Assembly (NCBI GenBank): GCA_037954235.1
Contig: JBBMOA010000016.1
Location: 24,526,883 to 24,590,882, forward strand
Direction of reading: 5' to 3'
Source: Aulostomus chinensis
Taxonomy: Eukaryota > Chordata > Actinopteri > Syngnathiformes > Aulostomidae
Length of the DNA: 64,000 bases
The notes beneath the pieces were generated by a model. It did not search any database, had not been told where the DNA came from, and was given only the letters and a program-made list of their open reading frames with translations. Within the stretch, counting starts at the first letter, position 1. Each line of letters begins with the position of its first letter. This document shows, piece after piece, positions 13,001 through 21,400 of the stretch. The translations under genes and the position numbers were made by a program.

Positions 13001-14762
13001 TGCTCCCGAGAATGAAGCGTTCACGCCTTCGCGACTCATGCCAATCCCCTCTCAGCCCGACCACACAGCGAGATTAGTTTCAGGATCATATGGATTGGAG
13101 CTAAACGGGACCACTGGCGACTCTGTCACCACATGGGATCGTCACTTGCCAGCTGTCTAACAAGCGTGACAGCAGAATGTGACAAGCATATGAGTCTGTG
13201 GTCTTTAATCTAAATGAGGTGGATCCCAACCAGATAGCATTTTAACCTACTGCCAAAATACAGGCATTGCTCTTCCTTTTTTTGCTCTTGATTTACCCTC
13301 TGTTTTCCATTTGTCGCTAACGTTTGCTCCTCTCTGCTCCCTCCATGTCCAGGGCTTCACTGTGGAGAATGTGTGTAAGCAGCTGAGGCGCTTGTACGTA
13401 GTGAAGAATTTCTCCTTGGAGCATTCTGTGTCCATAACCTGTGACCCCTCGTTCTCAGCCAGCAATGAGATCCATGTCTGCATTGTAAGTGCCTCCTCCC
13501 ACCGTCATCTCAGGCTGACATTCATTTGTCTGCCTCTATTAATGCTCGCTCTCTGATTTATTGCCTGCAGCATGAAATCGCGGGGGGGGGGGGGGTAGGT
13601 TTGGGGTTGCGTCATCAGCCGAGAGCAAGAAAACACCATCGATGGCAGACACTGAAACCTGAACCTACAGATTCAAACTTCCTTCTCTCTCTCGTAGACA
13701 ACAGAAGATCATCGGTTGGACCGGAGCCCCATAAAAGAGATCACCGAGCGGATCATCGACCTGGTCAGCAAACGCAACGGGAACAACACCATCATCACCT
13801 CCATCGTAGAGGTGCGCGTGCCAAGCCCCAGCAAAACAGGTATGAGCCCGCCTCCTCGGGCATGCACGCACTTGTACGTGTAAAGCGGGGTGGGAGATGA
13901 GGTGGAACCAGAATAGGACTGCAGCACCGGGGCCAGAGAATTCCTGGTCCTCCCACACACGGCCAGGTCTGCCATCTCAGGATAGTTGGAACTGAGCGTT
14001 AGAGGGATGCAGCCAGGGTTCGGATGGAAAGAGCAGAGCTGCCTGGCTGTGTGGTGTTAGATTGGCTCGCACTGTGACTGGCTGGACTCGTGGTGAGCCT
14101 CCCGCATGTGTCCGCCATTCATCAACGCAGTGACAGCAGTCTGCCGCCACGGCCAAATGGAAGTCTTCTCTTCCCGTATTTAGGGCTCAGAGGTCAGGTT
14201 GCGCTAGTGGAAGTATGCTAATGATTTAGCGGGTTTAGGTGCAGTTGCTTTTTCTCAGGGATTCACTCCGTCTCTCCTGTCTGCAGACTACCTGGTGCCC
14301 CTCCTCAGCTCCATCTTCATCGTCATCTGGGTCCTCTTGCTCGTCTCCATCTTGCTGTGGTGCATGCGTCGCCGGCGGAAACAAAGCAACCACAACGGCG
14401 CGTCAGCCACGGGCTCGGAGGACAACACCACCAACAACGTGCGGGAGCAGTTAAACCAGATCAAGAACCCTATAGAGAAGCACGTGGGCCTGACGGTGGC
14501 TATCAAAGACTACGAAAACAAGAACTCCATCATTGCCAAAATAAGGACAAATCATCCCGAGGGGGATGAGGACGACAAGGAGAGGCACTTACAGAAGGGC
14601 CGCTTTGCCAAACAGCCAGCATACACACTGGTGGAGAGGGACGAGAAGACGCCCATCTCCAGCCCCAACTCCACATCCAAACATCCAAATTGGACTAATA
14701 AACAGGACAACAGAGACTTGGAGACAGCAAACAGCATAAACAGGATGGACTACATAGTATAG
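335..14762 (+). CDS. jag1: Jagged-1 (Notch ligand), 5'-partial, exons 5-26
   Basis: Spliced CDS of 22 exons giving about 991 residues; exons 1-4 (signal peptide, MNNL/C2, most of DSL) are upstream of the window. Jagged-1 is a single-pass membrane ligand that activates Notch on neighbouring cells. In order: end of DSL and EGF1, EGF2 to EGF16 (most as 114-bp cassettes with six cysteines; EGF10 carries the usual insertion), VWC-like cysteine-rich region (exons 22-23), juxtamembrane region (24-25), then one TM helix, an RRRRK stop-transfer and the tail (26). Diagnostic strings shared with human JAG1 include CIPHPGCVHG, EDYEGKNCSHLKDHCRTT and EDNTTNNVREQLNQIKNPIEK; the C-terminus DYIV is a PDZ ligand like human EYIV. 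Exon lengths and phases match human almost exon for exon, and I found no lesion. Linkage to slx4ip and mkks supports jag1 over jag2. The a/b ohnolog is unresolved. Confidence 0.97.
396..2486 (+). other. jag1: jag1 intron 5
   Basis: No coding exon seen in this 2.1-kb intron. Open frames on both strands here (for example a 171-residue one on the minus strand at 465-980) have no family resemblance. The stretch around 1540-1900 is mixed-composition, homopolymer-poor DNA with several TAAT cores and could be a conserved regulatory element; that is only an impression. A short (GT)n lies at about 2398-2416. Confidence 0.7.
2487..2617 (+). CDS. jag1: jag1 exon 6 (EGF1 end, EGF2)
   Basis: 131 bp. Acceptor ttgcag, donor gttaat. 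Encodes CLYGWQGQYCDQCIPHPGC and then EPWQCLCDTNWGG. EGF2 is the short Jagged/Delta-type repeat that helps DSL contact Notch. Confidence 0.96.
2706..2825 (+). CDS. jag1: jag1 exon 7 (EGF3)
   Basis: 120 bp, cccag acceptor, gtggga donor. Encodes DLNYCGTHQPCLNGGTC and the rest of EGF3 up to the split Ala codon. Confidence 0.96.
2826..4520 (+). other. jag1: jag1 intron 7
   Basis: About 1.7 kb without a recognisable exon. Contains C-rich (3977-4000, 4131-4160) and G-rich (4300-4370) low-complexity patches. No mobile element recognised. Confidence 0.65.
4521..4634 (+). CDS. jag1: jag1 exon 8 (EGF4)
   Basis: 114-bp EGF cassette. Acceptor cgcccag, donor gtaagt. Encodes EHACLSNPCSNGGSC and the remaining cysteines of EGF4. 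Confidence 0.96.
4739..4852 (+). CDS. jag1: jag1 exon 9 (EGF5)
   Basis: 114 bp. The acceptor is preceded by a C-run and a (CA)n tract, an unusual polypyrimidine region that can vary in length. Encodes a calcium-binding EGF beginning NIDDCSPNPC. Confidence 0.96.
4935..5048 (+). CDS. jag1: jag1 exon 10 (EGF6)
   Basis: 114 bp, acceptor cactag, donor gtgagt. Encodes DANECDSKPCVNANSC and the rest of EGF6; human has DANECEAKPCVNAKSC. Confidence 0.96.
5234..5278 (+). repeat. (GT)n/(GTCT) microsatellite
   Basis: Imperfect GT repeat with TCT interruptions, then a pure (GT) run, in jag1 intron 10. Confidence 0.95.
5498..5544 (+). CDS. jag1: jag1 exon 11 (EGF7 first half)
   Basis: 47-bp mini-exon, acceptor gtacag, donor gtacat. 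Encodes NINDCKDQCQNGGTCK, EGF7 with the shortened first loop typical of Jagged-1. Ends in phase 0. Confidence 0.94.
5949..6122 (+). CDS. jag1: jag1 exon 12 (EGF7 end, EGF8)
   Basis: 174 bp as in human. Acceptor tctcag, donor gtgaga. Encodes DLVNDYRCMCPPGFAGEHC and then the calcium-binding EGF8, DIDECSSAPCLNGG. Confidence 0.96.
6538..6688 (+). CDS. jag1: jag1 exon 13 (EGF9, EGF10 start)
   Basis: 151 bp as in human. Acceptor gccctag, donor gtaagt. Encodes LDIDYCSPNPCQNGAPC, the Jagged-1 signature EDYEGKNCSHLKDHC and the start of EGF10. Confidence 0.97.
6859..7016 (+). repeat. Compound microsatellite: (CA)n then (TG)n
   Basis: In jag1 intron 13 a (CG)(CA)n block at about 6858-6890 is followed about 75 bp later by roughly 26 uninterrupted TG units (about 6964-7016). 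Opposed CA and TG tracts can pair as a long hairpin. Confidence 0.95.
7017..7519 (+). other. jag1: jag1 intron 13, remainder
   Basis: About 0.5 kb with no exon. From about 7120 to 7480 the DNA is complex and AT-leaning with TAAT/ATTA cores, unlike the simple repeats next to it. It is a candidate conserved element, from composition only. Confidence 0.5.
7520..7684 (+). CDS. jag1: jag1 exon 14 (EGF10)
   Basis: 165 bp as in human. Acceptor ctgtag, donor gtaaga. Encodes IDSCTVAVASNSTPGG, the insertion that makes EGF10 long, then RYISSNVCGPHGRC. Confidence 0.97.
7781..7894 (+). CDS. jag1: jag1 exon 15 (EGF11)
   Basis: 114 bp, acceptor tcgtag, donor gtgagt. Encodes NINDCESNPCSNGGTCID and the rest of EGF11. 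Confidence 0.96.
7986..8012 (+). repeat. poly(C) tract just upstream of exon 16
   Basis: A C-rich run (CCCCGCC then more than a dozen C) lies 25-50 bp before the exon 16 acceptor and serves as part of its pyrimidine tract. Confidence 0.9.
8037..8150 (+). CDS. jag1: jag1 exon 16 (EGF12)
   Basis: 114 bp, acceptor caccag, donor gtaagt. Encodes NIDDCSANPCHNGGTCRDLV and ends KNGWKGKTCHS, as in human JAG1. Confidence 0.96.
8298..8411 (+). CDS. jag1: jag1 exon 17 (EGF13)
   Basis: 114 bp, acceptor tctccag, donor gtgagc. Encodes ESQCDEATCNNGGTCHDEGD, almost identical to human. Confidence 0.96.
   Translation, partial: GKASVMRPLATTEVPAMMKATRSSASAPQGGREQRAT
8759..8875 (+). CDS. jag1: jag1 exon 18 (EGF14)
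   Basis: 117 bp as in human. Acceptor ttcttcag, donor gtaagt. Encodes KNSSCLPNPCENGGTCVV and KEGWEGPRC. Confidence 0.96.
8876..10016 (+). other. jag1: jag1 introns 18 and 19
   Basis: Two introns on either side of the 28-bp exon 19. They hold an A-rich patch (8990-9005), C-rich low complexity (9095-9140), a (GA)n run (about 9487-9508), a (CT/C)n tract before exon 19 and (CA)n stretches at about 9712-9750. No other exon or mobile element seen. Confidence 0.6.
9569..9596 (+). CDS. jag1: jag1 exon 19 (28-bp micro-exon, EGF15 start)
   Basis: 28-bp micro-exon, the same length as in human. Strong pyrimidine tract with cttcag acceptor, gtaagt donor. Encodes TNDCSPHPC; the last Cys codon is split with the next exon. 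Easily missed by gene finders. Confidence 0.93.
10017..10102 (+). CDS. jag1: jag1 exon 20 (EGF15 end)
   Basis: 86 bp as in human. Acceptor ctgcag, donor gtgagt. Encodes [20 protein letters not shown], the same string as human JAG1. Confidence 0.97.
10103..10665 (+). other. jag1: jag1 intron 20
   Basis: About 560 bp, unusually free of simple repeats. The part at about 10180-10470 is high-complexity with CAGCTAATCAGC- and TGATTACACAGATTG-like homeobox/TCF-type cores, a candidate conserved enhancer. No coding potential seen. Confidence 0.5.
10666..10779 (+). CDS. jag1: jag1 exon 21 (EGF16)
   Basis: 114 bp, acceptor ggcag, donor gtactt. Encodes INECQSSPCAFGSTCVDEIN, the last EGF repeat. Confidence 0.96.
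11139..11248 (+). CDS. jag1: jag1 exon 22 (cysteine-rich/VWC-like)
   Basis: 110 bp, acceptor acccag, donor gtatgc. Encodes KPCSANGNVIPDGVKWDEDC then NTCHCSNGKVVCSK, the first half of the VWC-like region that separates Jagged from Delta ligands. Confidence 0.95.
11249..12635 (+). other. jag1: jag1 intron 22
   Basis: 1.39-kb intron. The first part (11249-11870) shows nothing recognisable. The second part holds the diverged tandem duplication listed separately. Confidence 0.6.
11880..12390 (+). repeat. Diverged tandem duplication (about 312-bp offset)
   Basis: Two related blocks. GAGAGCTGAGGT at about 11978 recurs as AGAGCTGAGGTTAGCG at about 12290, and CTGACCGAAGAGATGAGTTC at about 12055 recurs as TTGACTGAAGAGTTAAGTTC at about 12368. 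The spacing is constant at 312-314 bp. GTCACCATGCTAACA also recurs within the region. GCTAAC-rich composition suggests a teleost interspersed repeat that duplicated locally. Confidence 0.6.
12636..12875 (+). CDS. jag1: jag1 exon 23 (cysteine-rich region)
   Basis: 240 bp. The acceptor ctctcaag is non-CAG but in phase with homology on both sides; donor gtgagt. Encodes MWCGPMACH, CPSGQTCIPI, a Pro-rich PPPPTPK segment less conserved than its neighbours, then CANITFTFNKD. Confidence 0.93.
12876..13352 (+). other. jag1: jag1 intron 23
   Basis: 477 bp with no repeat or exon recognised; it ends in a weak pyrimidine tract and tccag. Confidence 0.55.
13353..13484 (+). CDS. jag1: jag1 exon 24 (juxtamembrane ectodomain)
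   Basis: 132 bp as in human. Acceptor tccag, donor gtaagt, phase 0 at both ends. Encodes FTVENVCKQLRRL through SNEIHVCI; human has ANNEIHVAI. Confidence 0.94.
13698..13839 (+). CDS. jag1: jag1 exon 25 (juxtamembrane ectodomain)
   Basis: 142 bp, acceptor tcgtag, donor gtatga. Encodes SPIKEITERIIDLVSKRNGN, matching human PIKEITDKIIDLVSKRDGN. This region lies near the expected ADAM shedding site. Confidence 0.95.
13840..14286 (+). other. jag1: jag1 intron 25
   Basis: 447 bp between the juxtamembrane and TM exons. No exon, repeat or motif recognised beyond the splice sites. Confidence 0.55.
14287..14762 (+). CDS. jag1: jag1 exon 26 (TM and intracellular domain, stop TAG)
   Basis: 476 coding bases, acceptor ctgcag. 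Starts DYLVPLLSSIF, then a hydrophobic helix of about 24 residues ending LLWCM, RRRRK, the conserved NNVREQLNQIKNPIEKH and RFAKQPAYTLV motifs, and HPNWTNKQDNRDLE before the terminal RMDYIV. TAG stop at 14760-14762. Confidence 0.97.
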
Positions 14763-15491
14763 CAGACAGCTGTGTTGCTGTGCAACCAAGCCTTACGCCT
14801 TCACACCCCGGTGGTGGGTGGAACGGGGGAGCTTTGGCATGTGAAGTTAGTAAACTGTCATGTCATCCGTGACCCCTCAGTATTTTCAGATATTCCCCGT
14901 GTTAATTTAAGTTTTGACAAGCTGGCTTACACTGGCAGTGACAGTTGCTTTGGTTGGCTGGAAACACAAGGCACTGATATACATTTTCACTGTAGAACTA
15001 GTTGCAAAAGTTTACTCCTCGGCATTTCATTTCCCCCCCTTTTGTTTTATTTAGCGGACACATGGAATGGGCTCCTGGTGTAATTGTTGTACAATGACTA
15101 AAATTACCTGACGTGTTCAGCACTAGAGCTAATTATTTTAGTATGTGTTTGAGTTCTTTCTAGTTCTGTTTGGAGTAAGTGCCTTTTCAGCTTCATACTT
15201 TAGCAACTGTCAAATGAGAAACAGATCAACTTTATTATTTATTTTTATTTTTTTTTGGGGGGGGGGGTGGAGCGGGGACAGGATGGGCTCAATGTCAGCA
15301 GTTGCTGCCAATATGAAGAATTTATGTGTCGATTTAGAACATGTAGATATGTACATTTTTTTTTATTAATCATTGTGTATATTTGATTTATTAATTTAAT
15401 AATCAAGAGCCTTAAGATATCATTCCTTTTTATTTATATGTTCTGTCTAGTTTGAAGGGTTTGATAGCTGTGGAAGCCTACCATTTCTTTA

Positions 15492-15497
15492 AATAAA
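15492..15497 (+). terminator. jag1: jag1 proximal poly(A) signal AATAAA
   Basis: Canonical AATAAA followed by GT/T-rich DNA (gttttgttggtttttt). It would give a 3' UTR of about 750 nt. Confidence 0.5.
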
Positions 15498-16194
15498 GTT
15501 TTGTTGGTTTTTTTTTTTTTTTGGTTTTTTTTTCCTCCTCCAAAGCCAAATTTCTGAATTTTAAAGAAGACAAAGGAAGGGCACTTTTAGCCTGAAATAT
15601 TTTGTTTTGTTTTGTTTTTTTCTTTCCACGCAGTTCAATTTTTGTTGCCAGGACCTTCATTGAAGGCAAGTGAGTTTGGGACAATGAAAGATGGCGGCTG
15701 CTTTCGAGGGATGGACATGGTGGCAGACATATTGCTTGCCACTAATGGATTAATATTTAAGGGAACAAAGTCCTTGAAGAGCTTTAGTTTAACCCGTTGA
15801 CCCACATTTCAAAAGCTGTTGGAACACCCATCAAGTTGCGAGGCACATCAACATCAGCACGACACGCCAGAACTCCCATCTGCTGAGTCAGCACGAGCTA
15901 GACGGCGCGTACTCGAAGAGCGGGATGGTGATGGGAACACTGTAGAGTCGGATCACGTGGACTGCCTCGCTCAGCAAAAGTCTACTTTATTTCTGTGCAC
16001 ATTTTTGTTTTCTTTTTTTTTTTTTTAAATGAGGCTCTTAAAAGACAAACATGTTTTATCTCATTTGTTAACCCTTTGAGATCATGGCAACATTTTGTCC
16101 TATTTTTGACTTGTTATGAACTTGAGAATTATGTGTTGATCTGGCAATATATTTTTGAAAGTCATATTTATTAAATATTTTGTATGAAAAGAGA

Positions 16195-16200
16195 ATTAAA
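16195..16200 (+). terminator. jag1: jag1 distal poly(A) signal ATTAAA
   Basis: ATTAAA followed by the GT-rich stretch gttgtctttgttctgg. It lies after the AU-rich block, so it is the likely end of a long 3' UTR. Confidence 0.5.
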
Positions 16201-16225
16201 GTTGTCTTTGTTCTGGAGAGCGGGT

Positions 16226-16860
16226 GCAGCGTCTGTCTTGTCTCGACGTCTCGAGCCGGTCACCTCTCCAGCAGCAGGTCGCCTCACAAAGGTCTCCGCT
16301 CGATTGTGTTTGCAGCGAACGACGCTGTAGCGAGCCATCTTCAGATTAAGCTAATCCCGAAGCCAGAAACAACACTCGCTCCTCATGATCCTCACACAAC
16401 GTTGTCCTTGTTGGTTTGGTTTAAGAGGCTTTTTTTTTTTTCAACAAAAGTCTCACCGACTAGCGAGCCAGAACAGCTTTGTGAACTAATCTAAAGACGT
16501 CCTCCTCTTTGGAATCTGTTTGTAGGGATTAAAGCCGAAGCGAGAGATAATCAACGCCTCTTGAGAACATATCAGGCGCTAAAAGACTTGGGCGAGTTTC
16601 TCTAATCCACCATATTTTTACTTGATAAGACTTGGCTGCTGCCCGTGACTGGTCTCAGGTTACGCCAGCGAGGGCGACTGGGAACAGCGAAGCCACCGCT
16701 GCTTTATTAGTACCATCACTGCTGTTGGACTGACTCGCTGTCACAGTGCCATCAGCATCAGCTCCGTCTGGACTACATTGAATTTCATGCTGGTTGCTTC
16801 TCAAAAATTATCATCTTATTTGCATACCCACAAAGATTCAGAGTGATTTTTTTTTTTTTT
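16226..16860. other. Spacer between convergent jag1 and slx4ip
   Basis: About 0.6 kb between the predicted 3' ends of two convergent genes. Contains T-runs (16430-16441, 16848-16863). No gene seen. Confidence 0.5.
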
Positions 16861-16881
16861 TTTCCCCCTGGGAACAAGAAG

Positions 16882-16887
16882 TTTATT
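16882..16887 (-). terminator. slx4ip: slx4ip candidate poly(A) signal (minus-strand AATAAA)
   Basis: Plus-strand TTTATT is AATAAA on the minus strand, about 860 nt past the slx4ip stop codon. About 20 nt beyond it the minus strand reads into a run of some 18 A. Confidence 0.4.
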
Positions 16888-17554
16888 TATATCGTAAAAT
16901 GCCTCTCCAGTAAAATGGGCCACATGTAAAGGGCTCTGAAGGGGTTATGAGTGACATGTCGTTGCCCCACGCCGTCTGGATCGGAGCCAACGGGCGACAG
17001 AATTCTTGCTGGAACGCAGGCTGAATCCTGACAGCGTCCGTGTGTCAACAGAAGCTGCTTTTTGCTCTGTAAAAACACTCTTAATTCTCAGATAAAACCA
17101 CCAGTATTTCACTGCTGCTCAACGTTTACTTGGTTCAGGTTCAATCTGTAAAATTGCACTTAAACGTCAACATATATCTCAGGTGCCTGGAGCCCAAGTA
17201 CAAGTTGTAAATGAATTAAATTAAAAAACTAAAATACATCTCTAAAAAACAGGGTGATGAAATAAATCTGGAAAGAGCAATCAATCACGGCAGAGCTTCA
17301 GCGGGGAAACTGGACAGTTTTCAGACACATAGGAGCCAGTATTTCATACTGAGAGCCATGACGTACTGCATGGCTCCTGCCTGTCTGAAATCCCCAATCT
17401 TTAACACAAAACCAAATCTAAACTCCAATTAAAGGTTTTTGACTTTCATTTGCGAGCCTCTCTTGACCACCACTACTTATGGGTGGAGGCAAAGTCTGTT
17501 TCAAGTATTTGACAAAGCGTAACTCATGTATCAAATATGTGTTCGGCATTAGAT

Positions 17555-17600
17555 CTGTGTGTGTGTTTGTGCGTGTGTGTGTGTGTGTGTGTGTGTGAGA
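17555..17600 (+). repeat. (GT)n microsatellite in slx4ip 3' UTR
   Basis: GT repeat with T and C interruptions, then (GA)n, within the predicted slx4ip 3' UTR. Confidence 0.9.
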
Positions 17601-17748
17601 GAAAAAGAATAGATATTGTAGTGAAATGTGATGTGTGTACAAATGCAAATCATCTGAGGAGTCTGGATGGGATAAACATGTAGCTTGACACAATATCATC
17701 TCTATCTCTGTGGCGTCAGGCATCTTCACTGCAGCCCGTCTCTCCCCC

Positions 17749-18478
17749 TCAGGACCTCTTCAGTCGTCGTAATCTAGAGGTTCTGGGCACAATTTCACTC
17801 CCCTCCTCTCCCGATGTGGATCTGGAACTAATAGAGGAGCCTGAGGATGCAAGTTTGACAGATAGGCCCCTCAGACTTGCGGCCAGCCTGTTTTGGTTTG
17901 TCTGTGCTGTGTTATTGCTTGTGAGGGGGAGCCTCTGGGCCCGTTTCCCTGGAGTAAGCAGCTCTACTTCCAGTGTGGTTTTCTTGCACTCGGAGACTGG
18001 GAAAGCCTTGGACTCTGCCTTGGTTTCGTCTGGAGGAAGGGGCGGCAGAGGAAGAGGGTCATTCTTGGATGTTTGTGTGAAGCACTCAGTGGAGTGAGTT
18101 TGCATTGTGGCTGAAGGTCTTCCAAGGCACGTCCTCTTGGCCCGCTGTGGGGAAGGGTCTTCTCCTGCATCACATGGCTCACACCTCTTGCTCTTCCTGG
18201 TTTCCAGACTGAATTCATATGGGCAGATGAGTGCTGAGGCCCCGTTTGGGTTGATGCTGTGTGGGGGACTAGTCTCAGTCTGCTGCTGCTGGGTCAGGAC
18301 CTGGACAGTCTTATTTACGGGACAGGGGACCTGGGGCTCTGCCTCAGGGACCACCTTCCTTTCAGAGATTAATTCCGACTGTCCGGCTCTGTAGTCCCTT
18401 CTTTGGTCTCCGGGACAGACTCTCTTCACCCCCACACTGGAACCAGAGAGTTCCTGCTGGACACTAGCTTGTTTGGCT
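17749..18478 (-). CDS. slx4ip: slx4ip last coding exon
   Basis: 730 bp. Minus-strand acceptor tttaaattttcag, first base completes an Ile codon, stop TGA at 17751-17749. Encodes about 242 residues rich in Ser, Gln, Pro and basic clusters (RKSKRCEP, PQRAKRTC, SRLRRLKRS), disordered and NLS-like, as expected for the SLX4IP C-terminus. Single open frame without lesion. Assignment rests mainly on synteny and splicing phase with the preceding exon. Confidence 0.8.
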
Positions 18479-21400
18479 CTGAAAATTTAAAAGGATAAGA
18501 GGATATGAAGAGATACTTGAGTGTCCTGTCTGACTGGAGGGGTTGGAAAGTTCTGCATTAGATCATACTTACATCTTTTGAAGCACAGTCTTCTTTGTTT
18601 TTGTGGGGCTGTTTAAAGGCTCTTGGATTTCTCCCACTCTGGAAAAATATTCCGATCTGCTTTGTTCGCTCAGCTCGGTCTAGAGAGAACAAACAGAATC
18701 AGTGTAAACAAAAAATATTATTTCTGGCATCCTCCTGGAAAGGTTTGGCTCTGCAGCAGACAGCTGTCATCATCTGGCATTGTCAGACATTAACAAACAT
18801 TCACTAGACTGCTGTAAAAATGATAATGAGTGCAATTAAAACACAGACTAATCCAATATGATCAAATGGATTTTGCACACAGATCATACTCATTTATTCT
18901 CTTTTGAATTCCAGATAGAGCCGTCCTCCATTCAAAGCCGCCACTAATTTGCCATCTGGCTTTAAGCACAGTTACACTGAGCGATGATACAGTCTAATAA
19001 GCATGTTTGCTTTAGTGCCTTCAGAGACACGTAGAAACACCCCAGACGGCACAAAGGATTAGTCGCCGCTTGTCAAAATGAACCACTTCAAAGGCCTCAG
19101 AAAATAATCTGGGAATTGTCGTCGTGTGATGCGTGTTTCATACTCTCATGTCTGGGGCTCTGGGTGGGGTGGAATGACTAAATGCTGTGACGCTGCCGAC
19201 AAGTTCAAACATCGATAAGACTCAATCACAGAATGACGGAGCGAGACGAGAAAGAAAACTAGTAAAGACCAGCACCGGGAGAACATAAACACGTGGCAAA
19301 AAGCATCGAAGAGGCTAGAAAATGTGAGATCAACACTTAAATTCCTGTAGTCACACGGGCGACTCGCACTGGCTTCATCTAGACTATCCAGCCATCCATT
19401 TTCTTATTCACATCCAGGTCTCAGTGGCAGAAGAACAAGGACGTCCCTCTCCCAGCAACACATCCCCGACTGACCCTGAGGCGCTCCCAGGCCAGATGAC
19501 ATGTGTAACCCCTCGAGTGTTGTGGGTCGACCAGGAGGCTTCCTCCCTCCGGCAGGATCCTCACCAGAGACCTGAGCCAGCTCGGCTGACTCCTCTCGAG
19601 GAGCCAGTGAGGAAACTCCAGTTGTTCGCTTGTATCTGGACCCTCTCCTGAGGTCACAGCCCAGAGATGAGGGTTGGGACCTTAAATTCAGAGCTTCACC
19701 TTCTGACTCAGCACCTCCTTCACCCTCCAAGAACTACCAGCTGAACGTTTACCCATCATCCTGGGAGCTGTTGTCGTGGGTAACAGGGTCCCCCAAGGCC
19801 AACTGGTCCTAGTCCAAAAGAGGGCGCTCAAGTCACCCTCCTGCAGCCAGGCCCGGGAGGAGAGCTGGCCAATAAGTTGTCATGTGGAGAGGCCTTGACC
19901 CATAGGACCATCACCCTGGCTGCCCACCACCGACACATAGATTGGGGTTGGCTGCTGTACCAAGCGGGCTGCGGGCAGAGGTGGGGGCCTCGGGGTGTTT
20001 ATGGAGGGCATCACGAATGAATTCTAATCAAAATATCTCACTGTACCCCTTAATGTGCTTTAAAAGGTATGTTTTTACTGAGCAAAAAATGGTTCAATTT
20101 GGGTTTAAAATTCAATATAACGACATAGTTGGAAGTCTACTTCGGTGATGTACAAGGAACCCTTTGAGGCAGAGCAGAGAAAATTGGATCTCACCAACAT
20201 GTGCCCTCAACAGGCCCGTAATGAAAGGCAATCTCAGGTCTTTCCCTTGGCTGAGCCAGAACAGACCCATGATTTAAGAGTGGGCAAGAGACGCACGAGG
20301 TAAATTGAGCAGAACCTACATTCTGAGAGTCTGTCAATGTATCGTAAATTAATTGAATCAAAAAGTTGATGGGAGAGAGAAACTCTGGTTTACAGAAGAA
20401 TAAGCAGCATTCAGATGAAGAATTACAGGGTTTGACTGACATTTGTACACTCTAGTGTCTTAAACTCAAAGTCAGGACGAAAATATTCAAACAAAATCAC
20501 TCAAGTCATTAAATACATGTGTTTTTTATTGGTTTCGATAAGTGAGTTTGGATCTGGCATGCAAAAATGTTTACCTGACTAAGCAAATAATGGTTTTACT
20601 GGGTTTCAGTGGACAATATTGTTTCTTTTCCAGTGGCCAGCGATGTTCACACAGATGTCAAACAACTACACATGAAAGCAGGCAACACTAGTGAGCTGCT
20701 CATCAAGCTTGTTGCCCAACACGTTGTCGAATCTGCCGAATATATCAAGAGTATTGAACGCTTGGTGTAATAAAGACGTTCTCTGGTGTTCTTTGACAGG
20801 AAATTACGTTAAAAATAAAAACATTTAAGGCATTCATCAAAACTCATCTTGCGGGGGGGGGGCTCCATCAGCGTTCATGGGAATCAGTCCCATAGTCGTC
20901 CAGACCTTTTACTCAAAAGCACAAACTCCAACGTCACAGTGACACACGAGGAAAAAGTCATGTGATCAGCAGCATCAGCAGAGTTTCACCTCTCAGGACC
21001 ACTTTTGTGCCAACCCAGTTCATGTTGAGATATTTCAGTGGCAGAGCGAAGACTTTGACCTGCGGTCGGTGCTGTGTAAAGTCAGGAGACCATCAAAGTC
21101 ATTAGGATTCATGTTCTGGGCACCATGGTTATCTGGATCACATTTCATGGCATCCCAGCCGATAGTTGTCTAAACATTTCACAAAAAACCAACACGCCAA
21201 CCTCATGGCGCTGGAGCAAAAGTCAGGGAAAACCAAAGCCAGAGTCATACTGTGGTGACCACGAATGACTATGCAAAATATCACGGCAATCCATCAAATT
21301 GTTGCGGAGATATTTCAGTCGGGACCAAAGTGATGGATTGAACAACCAACTAGCAGAGCAGCTCTGACATCCCTGAAGCCACACAGTTATTATGGCTAGA

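Larger units (their letters stand above)
14763..16225 (+). other. jag1: jag1 3' UTR (predicted)
   Basis: AT-rich, with T- and G-runs (15246-15268, 15508-15534) and AU-rich elements near 16150-16180 (ATATTTATTAAATATTTTG). No coding potential. Two candidate poly(A) signals are listed separately. About 1.4 kb would be a usual length for a Jagged-1 3' UTR. Confidence 0.65.
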
